Of a DNA stretch of 64,000 nucleotides, positions 43,568 to 50,987 are shown piece after piece (the stretch's first letter is position 1; the number at the start of each line of letters is the position of its first letter). The translations under genes were made by a program, and so were the position numbers. The notes below the pieces were generated by a model, which saw only the letters and a program-made list of their open reading frames with translations, was not told the origin of the DNA and searched no databases. This DNA comes from Pseudomonas marginalis (GTDB lineage Bacteria; Pseudomonadota; Gammaproteobacteria; Pseudomonadales; Pseudomonadaceae), in assembly GCF_024169655.1 (NCBI RefSeq), contig NZ_JALJWV010000001.1:191001-255000 (forward strand). The letters are read 5' to 3'.

Positions 43568-44108
43568 AGCATCATAGAGCCACAGTGAAAACGTATAAGA
43601 CTCCGCAGCTATTTTTTCAGAACTAAAATCTCAACGCACTTTAATAAACATACAGGATTGCCCTTCCCCCCTTGGGGGGGAGGTATTTACGAGCAAACAT
43701 TAGCTCGTCGCTAGCTGTAGCCCCCTCATACACATCAGATATTTATAAATCCCTTAGTCGATTAACCGCCAGGCGGTGTTGACTCGCTAGAGTCATGACA
43801 CCACTGCAAACGGACTAAAGATATGAAAATCACATACAGCTGCGGTGCGTCATCATTTTCATTCAATGAGAGCTGAAAGAATACGTCGAGAAAAGCTTCA
43901 TCTGTAAAGCAGCATCTATGGCGAGTTAGGTGCAAATGACGATTCATCAGCCCAATCCTAGCTCATTAAGCACACCTTATGAGCTAAGCCGGGAGGCGTT
44001 TGCCGATGATGAAGAGTCGGGGTCTCCCCGCTAGCTCAAATGTGTTGATTTTATGCGAGCTATGTCGTAAATTTCTGAGCTAACGTTCTGAGCCAGGTAA
44101 ATCCGCCC
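43568..44108. other. 541-bp gap on the island with no clear gene
   Basis: It contains a G/C-run hairpin (CTTCCCCCC and GGGGGGGAGG, about 43664-43682), which may end the HD-GHKL transcript, and a small palindrome CCGCCAGGCGG near 43767. A 61-codon minus-strand frame (43762-43947) has no supporting signals. Confidence 0.5.
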
Positions 44109-44687
44109 ATGTCCGCCACCATTGCATATGCCCGCGTCAGCTCCGATGGTCAGTCCGTCGAGGCTCAGCGCCACTCTATCAACCAGCGCTACAGCATCTC
44201 CGATGACGGCTGGTTTACCGACGAAGCTACCAGCGGCACGACGAAGGCTTTGCACCGGAAAGGCTTCTCAGCGCTGTTCAGCTACGCAAGGAAAGGCGAC
44301 ATCGTTGTGGTCTCCGCCATTGACCGGCTGGGGCGGAACACAATCGACGTTTTGGAGACGGTCGAAGCACTGAAGTCTAAGGGAGTCACGGTTATATCCA
44401 TGCGGGAGGGCTTTGACCTATCCAGCCCTACGGGGAAGTTAATGCTGACCCTCCTGGCCGGCGTCGCGGAACTGGAGCGGGAGAACATCCGTGCCCGACA
44501 AATGGCCGGCATTGAGAAGGCCAAGGCAGACGGTCGAAAGCTGGGCGCTCCTAAGCAACACGACGACGCAGCTATTGCCAGGTGGAGAAAGGAAACCAAC
44601 TCAAGCATCGCAGCTACTGCTGAGCACTGGAAAGTTTCGACAGCCACTGTTAAGCGGGCATGTAAGACATTCCTGAATGTCGCTTGA
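44109..44687 (+). CDS. Serine recombinase (resolvase/invertase family)
   Basis: 192 residues. The N-terminal resolvase catalytic domain shows the nucleophile serine in YARVSSDGQS, conserved arginines (AQRHS; IDRLGRN) and the long helix AELERENIRARQMAGIEKA. A C-terminal helix-turn-helix (SIAATAEHWKVSTATVKRAC) binds DNA. Length fits small resolvases and DNA invertases. It may resolve cointegrates or invert DNA on the element; a 24-bp palindrome 210 bp downstream is a candidate site. Confidence 0.92.
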   Translation: MSATIAYARVSSDGQSVEAQRHSINQRYSISDDGWFTDEATSGTTKALHRKGFSALFSYARKGDIVVVSAIDRLGRNTIDVLETVEALKSKGVTVISMREGFDLSSPTGKLMLTLLAGVAELERENIRARQMAGIEKAKADGRKLGAPKQHDDAAIARWRKETNSSIAATAEHWKVSTATVKRACKTFLNVA

Positions 44688-45170
44688 ATAGAGTTAGATG
44701 TCTGTTCAGAGCTTTATCGAGCCTGGCCACCTATCACGAACAGCGAGGATAACGCCCCCATAGGGTGAATCATTAGGAGCTCTAGGGATGTTGTCTTGCT
44801 GGGCATCTTTGACGCCGTATTCCGGAAGGAACACGAATAGCGTCTTCAGACCAGTGACAAGGCTATGTACTGAGTGGGCCCTAGCAAATAGGCGGCTTAA
44901 TGTCCGGATCCGGACATTAAAGAGCGTAGATGAGCCCCGCAGCTACAGGGCTACAGGTCATAGAATGAACATTAACACACTTCCGAACCAGACTGTTTCG
45001 GAGTCTTCAATGCTGATAAAAATGGCTCTCCAAGAACCTTGAATGGGCGCCCAAATTTCCATGGGAACACGCCCAGTCAAATCCAATGGCGCAACGCTCA
45101 AGGACGTCAGGCAAGCTGTCAGCCGACCGTGAAAATCTAGAGTGTTAAGGCCGAAACTGGAGGTCTAGAT
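44688..45170. other. 483-bp gap with no convincing gene
   Basis: The only long frame (44788-45042, 84 codons) lacks a good ribosome site and any familiar pattern. The palindrome at 44897-44920 is the notable element. Confidence 0.4.
44897..44920. repeat. 24-bp perfect palindrome
   Basis: TTAA-TGTCCGGATCCGGACA-TTAA is fully self-complementary with no spacer. It is located 210 bp after the serine recombinase and 250 bp before the next gene. It could be a recombinase crossover site or the operator of a dimeric regulator. Confidence 0.85.
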
Positions 45171-45545
45171 ATGCATCCATTTCAACTAGTAATTGATGAG
45201 CTCAAAGCCGCTGGAGTTAAAATCAGCGGAGGTGAGAGTGCTTATAGGCTTCTTCACAAGCTTTGTATCCAAAAGGCTTTTCAAATGAATGGTTCTGCGC
45301 TCAGAACGGCAAAGAACGGTGGCCTGCCAAGGAAAAAGGTCATCACCCAGGCCAAATACCTGCTCAATGAATATCTCAAAACGGGCCTTATAGTTCTTCC
45401 TGCGCACATGAAGGCCCGTGGTTCTGAACACAAGTACAAGCACGATGGTGACGCGAGCGCTAACCGTAATCTCTGGCGCACCGGTTGGAAGGCGCCTGCC
45501 CCGCAGGACAACATGCATCACGGGCTCAATACCGTCAAAGGCTAG
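45171..45545 (+). CDS. Hypothetical island protein
   Basis: 124 residues, starting at ATG 45171 with GGAGG 8 bases upstream, so expression is credible. The protein is basic (MHPFQLVIDELKAAGVKISG; SALRTAKNGGLPRKKVITQA), with no signal peptide or membrane segment. I do not recognise the family; a nucleic-acid-binding role would fit the charge but is not shown. It lies alone between gaps of 483 and 546 bp. Confidence 0.6.
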   Translation: MHPFQLVIDELKAAGVKISGGESAYRLLHKLCIQKAFQMNGSALRTAKNGGLPRKKVITQAKYLLNEYLKTGLIVLPAHMKARGSEHKYKHDGDASANRNLWRTGWKAPAPQDNMHHGLNTVKG

Positions 45546-46091
45546 GCAAGCTGCCAGGAGCTGCCGGTCCGGCCCGTTTTGGATTATTACGGTCGGCAGC
45601 TTTTTCGGACGGTAGTTTCTGCCCTTCCTAGTATTGATGGTGTGCGTCATTTCACTAAACTTTGGCGCAATCCTCCTTCCAGTGATCCATTCCCCGGGCT
45701 GAGCGCCGCTGGCACGGCGTCTGCATTTGCTATCGCTGGATATCATCGCTGTGCTGCACCAATCCATTTTTTTCAAGCAGGCGCATAAACAAGGGCGAAT
45801 GCGCTCACTTCAATCGCAGAATTTCCACCTTCCGACAACACCCGTCTCACTCCTCTGAAATCCTTAGCCCCGCTGGGTTTCAGCAATAAAGACGGCAATT
45901 AGTGCCAGTCCTTGAACAAGGCGCCCGTCGCCCCCCCTTCAAACGAGTTCAGGGGAATTGGGGCCCTTCCTTGTGTAACCATACCGGCTTCCCGTCCGGC
46001 GACACCTCAATCCCACCTCCTGTAACCCATCAACCCTGCCTGGAAAACCACGGCGGGGCGCTGGCGTTTGCTATCACTGGACCTCAATCCC
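45546..46091. other. 546-bp gap on the island, no gene recognised
   Basis: Two similar short stretches, TTTGCTATCGCTGGA (about 45726) and TTTGCTATCACTGGA (about 46068), lie in it. They may be leftovers of a duplication. No promoter or RNA gene could be named. Confidence 0.4.
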
Positions 46092-46337
46092 ATGAACACC
46101 ATACAAAAGCTGGTACGTCTAAATCTTCATCTGCGCTCGGACCACCTAGGCCGACTGACCGCTCTAGCCGGCACTCTAGGCAAGCGGAAGGGCCGCGAAA
46201 CGCGTCTTGCTGAAGCCATCGAACTGGTTTTGACCGCCGGCCTTGCCTGGAACGACGCCGACCTCCTTGACTTGGCTAAAGGCGACCGGGAAGAACACTG
46301 CTGGGTTGCCCTTGGCCCCATAGTGCGGAGTCGCTGA
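46092..46337 (+). CDS. Small hypothetical protein upstream of the ParB-like gene
   Basis: 81 residues from ATG 46092 (MNTIQKLVRLNLHLRSDHLG), preferred over an upstream Met at 46068. It is helical and charged (TALAGTLGKRKGRETRLAEA), then an acidic patch (WNDADLLDLAKGDREEH). It ends 2 bp before the ParB-like gene, so the two are probably translated together. The regular basic/helical N-terminus suggests a DNA-binding or partner protein, but no family is recognised. Confidence 0.6.
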   Translation: MNTIQKLVRLNLHLRSDHLGRLTALAGTLGKRKGRETRLAEAIELVLTAGLAWNDADLLDLAKGDREEHCWVALGPIVRSR

Positions 46338-46339
46338 AC

Positions 46340-47338
46340 ATGCAGGGACGACTTCAATCTCTCCCCCTTGAGGCAATCCAAACTCACCCGCAGCTACAAA
46401 ACAGAAACGTCGGAATGCAGAAGTTCAAGGAATACAGCGACGCAAAGCGATACAAACACCACGTGAACGAATTGGCACGTGACATCAAGACAAGCGGGCA
46501 GCAAACGCCGTTGACGGTAGTCGCTGCCGAAGAAGATGGCTCCTATCAGCTTGCCCCTGGAGCAGACCAAGCGCACTTTGTCCCCACGCGCTACTGGCTT
46601 TTGGACGGCCACCATCGCTTGGAAGCACTGAAGAAGATTGGCAGCGAAGCGGCTCAGGTAGAGGTTTTACCTGGAAAAGGTTTTGCTGACGCAATGGATG
46701 CGGCACGTCTAACTAATCAGCAGGTGGTCCAATCCCTGTCACCTTTGGAGCGCACGGAGAACGCCTGGAGCGCATTCAACCTTGAGCGCGACACCTTCCG
46801 CCGAATGAGCGTCAAGATGGCGGCGGCGAAGCTGCGTGTTTCAGAGAACACCATCAAGCGGTTCCGTGACGCGGTACGACAAGAAGGTATCCAGTCAGCG
46901 AAGATTGATCCCAATGCCCCACGGGATAAAGTTGAGCACCAGCTCCAGGCTTACTGGAGTAGGAAAAGTACTTGGGGGCGCCTCAGCATCATTACTTGGC
47001 ACGCGTTCAAAAGGTCATGCAGGGAGTCAAATAACCCAGCTAGTTCCGGTGCTTTGAAACACCTGGTCAAGATGGAGATCATCCAGAAACTGTTCGGTGA
47101 GGACGGGCGACACGACCCCGGAGTTATCGTTGCGGCGTTGATAGAGCTGGGGCGGGACGCCGAACGGCAAGATGGCGCTGCATACCTGGAGTCGAAGTAC
47201 AAGCCGAAGGTATATCAGCCAGGGACGACGGACGACGACGAAGCCGAGCGTGACCAAGTTGACCACCACCAGCTTGGACTGGAGGTCGCCCGTATGCTCG
47301 CTCAGGAGGTCGAATCCAGAGAACCTGGAGACTTCTAA
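46340..47338 (+). CDS. ParB/Srx-domain protein of the island
   Basis: 332 residues. The ParB-like core is seen in LPLEAIQTHPQ, VNELARDIKTSGQQTPLTVV and especially YWLLDGHHRLEALKKIG. A helix-turn-helix-like part follows (KMAAAKLRVSENTIKRFRDA). No ParA partner is next to it, so plasmid-type partition is unlikely; it may be a regulator or a CTP-binding clamp of another kind. It is coupled to the 81-residue gene upstream. A GGGCTCC/GGAGCCC hairpin lies just after its stop. Confidence 0.8.
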   Translation: MQGRLQSLPLEAIQTHPQLQNRNVGMQKFKEYSDAKRYKHHVNELARDIKTSGQQTPLTVVAAEEDGSYQLAPGADQAHFVPTRYWLLDGHHRLEALKKIGSEAAQVEVLPGKGFADAMDAARLTNQQVVQSLSPLERTENAWSAFNLERDTFRRMSVKMAAAKLRVSENTIKRFRDAVRQEGIQSAKIDPNAPRDKVEHQLQAYWSRKSTWGRLSIITWHAFKRSCRESNNPASSGALKHLVKMEIIQKLFGEDGRHDPGVIVAALIELGRDAERQDGAAYLESKYKPKVYQPGTTDDDEAERDQVDHHQLGLEVARMLAQEVESREPGDF

Positions 47339-47685
47339 CGGGGGCTCCACAATAGGAGCCCTGAGAGCTCTCGATGGGCTGGAGGCTCCGGCAGCACTGA
47401 GTCGGACCAGAAAGCTGTAATTACCTTTCCTGTAGGGCGCTGACCCTAGATGTCTGCGTTCCCTCACACGCATCGGATGCCCATAGCGGCACATATGGAA
47501 GTGGGACAACGAGTCCGCCGAGAAGCAGGAAGCTGTTTTGTTTGAGTCGAGACCAACGCTTACAGCTTAGGACGCACGAAACGCTGGCTGTCCTGGACGC
47601 TAACGCTGAATGCGCCCATGAACTGACCATGGCAAGCGAGGCAACGGGGATGGGCGGGGCTTATGTGTCCATCCCCCTGTTGCTT
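47339..47685. other. 347-bp gap between convergent ParB-like gene and integrase
   Basis: It holds the hairpin GGGCTCC-ACAATA-GGAGCCC (about 47343-47362) and a GGGGATGG/CCATCCCC inverted repeat (47646-47653 and 47669-47676), possible terminators without T-runs. No gene seen. Confidence 0.45.
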
Positions 47686-49376
47686 TCAGGAGGGTAGAAG
47701 GCCAGCCATACGGGCTAAGCTTGGGTACTTCTTCATCTCCTCTGCCATGCGGAATATAGGTGCGTTGCCGTAGGTATCCCCCACGTTCGATGCGGCATGG
47801 CCGGTCAGCCAGTCATGCACTTCCTTGGGGATTCCGACTTCGCGGCAAAGTGTCTTGAAGGCATGGCGGAAGCCGTGGGAAGGCATAGCCGTAGTCTGAA
47901 GTCGCACTACTTCCTGTAGGTACTTGTCCCAAGTCTTCCCCACGGCGTGACCCAGTCCATCCTTGTGCGGCTTCAACTGCGGGAAAAGGCGGCCATCGGC
48001 GGGTAGTCTTTCCTTGTAGTCGAGAAGGCCGAGGGCGAGCAAATCCTCATGCAACGGCACTCTGCGGCGGCTGCTGGCGGTCTTCAAAGACTTGCCCTCA
48101 CCTGGGCGGATGGCGATACACCAGGTGCCAGACAGTGCGTCCTGCTCCACGTCGGATACCAGAAGCTGGGCGACCTCCTCACGGCGGGCTCCTGTGTAGG
48201 CCATCAGCAATGGGAGCCAGTACAAGGCTTGGCCGTAGTCTGCACGCTGGGGAGCCCACGCACCTTGGAATAGGGGGCTTCTGAAGATGGTCACCAGTTC
48301 CGCCTGGGTGTAACCCTTCTCCTGTGCTTCCTGGTGGAGGACGCCCTTGTTGATTGCACTGCGGAGGTCGCGCAGTACGCCGGATGCGGCTACCGGGTCG
48401 TCGTCGATAGCTTCCAGGCGGTCGCAGGCGAACTTGAATATTGTAGACAGGGCCGCCAGCTTCTTCCGTATGGTCGGGAGCTGCATTGTCGAAGAGCCGC
48501 CCTGCCCAACTTCGGAGCGAAGGGTTTCGATAGTCAGACCAAGCTTCCAGCGGCCTTTCGGGAGTTGACCGAGGGCCACACGGAAGTTGTGGAGGTAGCT
48601 TTGGATACCTGGGCGGCAGGGACGTCGCCTATCACGAAGATAAGGCGCTGCATACAGTCCTGGTACTCAGCAATGGTCTTCGAGATGTCACCTAGGCCAG
48701 CAGTGTCCTGGCGTTTGGACTCGGCCCATATGGTGAAGACTTCTGATAGCCGTAGCCCCTTGCCAGGAGGAGCCTGGAAGACGGTCTCCTGCGAAAGTGG
48801 AAGCGACGCGGAGCTCGTGTTGGGAGTTGTGCGCCAATCGCCGTGGTGGCGTTGCAGGGCGGTCTCACAAAGGGTCCGCCACGCTTTACAGAACTCCAGG
48901 TAGAGCGCGGCATAGGTCGAGGAGGTAGAAGGGGGGACGGGATGGCCTAGAGGGGCCAGGGTCTCGCGCATCGCTTGGGTCAGTATGACCTGAAGACTCC
49001 CGTCCTCCTCGTCCATCACCTCTGCAGGTGCGACTACTTCCCCGCCTAATGTGGCCAGGAACACGGATATGCGCTCGGGGTCGCGTTCCCAAACTTTCAG
49101 TTCTGCACTAATCCAGCGGTCAGCCAGTTTGGGGGCGTCGGTGGGGAGTAGGGAGGACTCTCCTTTTAGGGCTGCGCGGGCGAGTGCAAGTGCAGCTTCG
49201 CAACGGGCCGCTTCCTCGATGAACGGGATGCGGGCTTCAGCCAGTACCTTGGTGCCCGTGGAGACTTTCCATTCTCGACCGCGACCAACCAGGTGGCGCA
49301 GTTCTACAGGTATTGCCTTTCGGTAATAAAAGTTCCCGGTCTTTGGGCATTTGAACGGTTGTGGCATCGCACCCAC
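47686..49376 (-). pseudogene. Tyrosine integrase of the tRNA-Phe island, broken by a one-base frameshift
   Basis: The N-terminal part (49376 down to about 48580) reads MGAMPQPFKCPKTGNFYYRK and continues to GDVPAAQVSKA. Then the frame changes, and the natural continuation YLHNFRVALGQLPKGRWKLG is in another frame that runs to 47686. Restoring one base near CCAAAGCTAC (probably an A) makes a single protein of about 560 residues. The catalytic half is otherwise intact: R in YTGARREE, H-x-x-R in HGFRHAFK, HDWLTGHAA and the tyrosine in VGDTYGNA. It starts about 100 bp from the tRNA-Phe 3' end. It is either inactivated or a base-calling error. Confidence 0.85.
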
Positions 49377-49397
49377 TTTGTACGCCTCCTTTGTACG
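49377..49397. repeat. Arm-type integrase site near attR
   Basis: Two TTTGTACG copies (49377-49384 and 49390-49397) are 13 bp apart, the same spacing as the pair near attL at 39551 and 39564. Confidence 0.6.
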
Positions 49398-49432
49398 ACT
49401 TCGGGGCGCAGCTTGGAGGTCCAGAAACTAAA

Positions 49433-49464
49433 AAACCCCTGAGACCTTGCGGAATCAGGGGTTT
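49433..49464 (-). terminator. Terminator supplied by the island to tRNA-Phe
   Basis: AAACCCCTGA (49433-49442) pairs with TCAGGGGTTT (49455-49464). Read on the minus strand it lies 8 bp beyond the tRNA 3' end and is followed by a T-run. It lies inside the inserted DNA. Confidence 0.8.
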
Positions 49465-49471
49465 CGGTATT

Positions 49472-49547
49472 TGGTGCCCAGAGACGGAATCGAACCGCCG
49501 ACACGGGGATTTTCAATCCCCTGCTCTACCGACTGAGCTATCTGGGC
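49472..49547 (-). tRNA. tRNA-Phe (anticodon GAA), CCA encoded; attR of the island
   Basis: The minus strand reads GCCCAGATAGCTCAGTCGG, the anticodon loop TTGAAAA (GAA), the T-arm GGTTCGATT and the end CTCTGGGCACCA. It is complete. Its last 30 bases form the island attachment core. Confidence 0.97.
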
Positions 49548-49557
49548 AACGGGGCGC

Positions 49558-49586
49558 ATTAAACTGGTTTTTCAGGGGGTCGTCAA
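49558..49586 (-). promoter_or_regulatory. Sigma70 promoter of tRNA-Phe
   Basis: On the minus strand TTGACG and TTTAAT are separated by 17 bases, with the -10 ending 10 bases before the tRNA 5' end. Confidence 0.7.
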
Positions 49587-49650
49587 GCAAGTTTTCAAAA
49601 AATATTTAATTATTACCGTCGCTTACGTGCCGACCCCGATTTTTGCTCAA

Positions 49651-49923
49651 TTATTGAGCAGGTGGTACGTAGCCTTCGGCCTTGGCGTAATCCTCGCCGG
49701 AAAAGAACTTGTCCATCTCGCCTTGCAGGTATTTGCGGTCTTCGGCGTTCATCATGTTCAGGCGCTTTTCGTTGATCAGCAGGGTTTGGTGTTTCTGCCA
49801 GTCGGCCCAGGCTTTGGCGGAGACGTGATCGAAAATGTCCTGGCCCTTGGCACCCGGGAACGGGGTGCGCTCCAGGGCGGGGAGTTCTTCGTGGTACTTG
49901 CGGCAGATGATGGTGCGGGTCAT
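49651..49923 (-). CDS. yggX: Fe(II)-trafficking/oxidative damage protection protein YggX
   Basis: 90 residues, the usual family length. It starts [20 protein letters not shown] with the conserved N-terminal Cys7, and includes the [15 protein letters not shown] and [12 protein letters not shown] blocks. Family members protect iron-sulfur enzymes from oxidative damage and may handle labile iron. The start overlaps the mutY stop as ATGA, so it is the last gene of asmA-mutY-yggX. Pairing with the iron-sulfur enzyme MutY is common in gamma-proteobacteria. Confidence 0.95.
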   Translation of the reverse strand: MTRTIICRKYHEELPALERTPFPGAKGQDIFDHVSAKAWADWQKHQTLLINEKRLNMMNAEDRKYLQGEMDKFFSGEDYAKAEGYVPPAQ

Positions 49924-50987
49924 GACGAAACTCCTGCGTTCAATACGTCGGCCGCGCGCTTCAGCAGTTTTTTCACCGGGGCGGCAAGGCCCAGGCGCGG
50001 CGGGGTGGCGAGGTTATACCAGAGCCAGTCGGCCTCGGCCACGTGATGGGCGGATTCCTCGACCTGGACCAGCCAGGGTTCGATGGCCAGTTGGAAGTGG
50101 CTGAAGGTGTGGATCAGCCCCGGCAGTTGCTGTTGTTTACCCAGTTCCAGCGCGTGCTGGTGGGCGAGGTGTTCGAGGTCTTCCAGGTCGTCCAGCTCCG
50201 GCAAGCTCCACAGACCGCCCCACAGGCCCGTGGACGGGCGGCGGTAAAGCAGGATCGCGCCGTCGCCATTGGCGAGCATGGGCATCAGCGTGCGCTTCTG
50301 GGGGATGGTCTTGCGCGGCTTGGGGATCGGGTAGCGCGTTTCCAGGCCGAGCATGTGGGCTTCGCAGCCTTTTTCCAGTGGGCATAGCAGGCAACTGGGC
50401 TTGCTGCGGGTGCAAAGGGTGGCGCCCATGTCCATCATCGCCTGGGTGTAGGCGTTGACGCGATCATGGGGCGTGAAGCGCTCTGCGGTGGCCCAGAGTT
50501 GTTTGGCGACCTTGGGTTCGCCTGGGTAGCCTTCCTGCGCGGTAAAGCGTGCCAGCACGCGTTTGACGTTGCCATCAAGGATCGGCGCGCGCAGGCCCAT
50601 GCTCAGGCTGGCGATCGCGCCGGCGGTGGACAGGCCGATGCCAGGCAGTTCGGTGAGTTTCTCCACGTCGCGGGGAAACTCGCCGGCGTACTCGGCCACG
50701 ACAATCTTCGCGGTCTTCTGCAGGTTGCGCGCACGGGTGTAGTAACCCAGGCCGGTCCACAGGTGCAGCACCTCGTCTTCCGGCGCGGCGGCCAGGGCTT
50801 CGACCGTTGGCAGGGAAGCCATGAAGCGGTCGAAGTAATTGAGCACGGTGCTGACTTGGGTCTGTTGCAGCATGATCTCCGAGACCCACACCCGGTAGGG
50901 CGTGATGCCCTGTTGCCAGGGCAGGTCATGGCGACCGTGGCGGTCGTACCAGTTCAGTACCGCCTCGGAAAACTGCTCGTTTCTCAT
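49920..50987 (-). CDS. mutY: MutY: adenine DNA glycosylase
   Basis: A 355-residue base-excision enzyme that removes A mispaired with 8-oxoG. Catalytic Glu37 (SEIMLQQTQ) and Asp138 ([11 protein letters not shown]) are present, with the helix-hairpin-helix [14 protein letters not shown] and the [4Fe-4S] ligands C192-C199-C202-C208. A C-terminal Nudix-like domain (about 230-350, from [20 protein letters not shown]) recognises 8-oxoG. Its start overlaps the asmA stop and its stop overlaps yggX, so all three are coupled. Confidence 0.96.
   Translation of the reverse strand: MRNEQFSEAVLNWYDRHGRHDLPWQQGITPYRVWVSEIMLQQTQVSTVLNYFDRFMASLPTVEALAAAPEDEVLHLWTGLGYYTRARNLQKTAKIVVAEYAGEFPRDVEKLTELPGIGLSTAGAIASLSMGLRAPILDGNVKRVLARFTAQEGYPGEPKVAKQLWATAERFTPHDRVNAYTQAMMDMGATLCTRSKPSCLLCPLEKGCEAHMLGLETRYPIPKPRKTIPQKRTLMPMLANGDGAILLYRRPSTGLWGGLWSLPELDDLEDLEHLAHQHALELGKQQQLPGLIHTFSHFQLAIEPWLVQVEESAHHVAEADWLWYNLATPPRLGLAAPVKKLLKRAADVLNAGVSS

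Larger units (their letters stand above)
39460..49501. mobile_element. 10-kb genomic island integrated in tRNA-Phe
   Basis: It is bounded by a 30-bp exact direct repeat of the tRNA-Phe 3' end (39460-39489 and 49472-49501). It carries its own tyrosine integrase next to the intact tRNA, and pairs of TTGTACG repeats 13 bp apart just inside each end. Contents: a lipoprotein, an SRP RNA gene, an HD-GHKL protein, a serine recombinase, small unknown genes and a ParB-like protein. Base composition of the middle (41-43.6 kb) is far more AT-rich than the flanks. The integrase is frameshifted, so the element is probably stuck. Confidence 0.85.

Noticed and set aside
43762..43947. A 61-codon minus-strand frame
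   Set aside because: Nothing supports expression; noted only within the gap description.
44788..45042. An 84-codon frame on the island
   Set aside because: No ribosome site, no recognisable pattern, and it spans the 24-bp palindrome.
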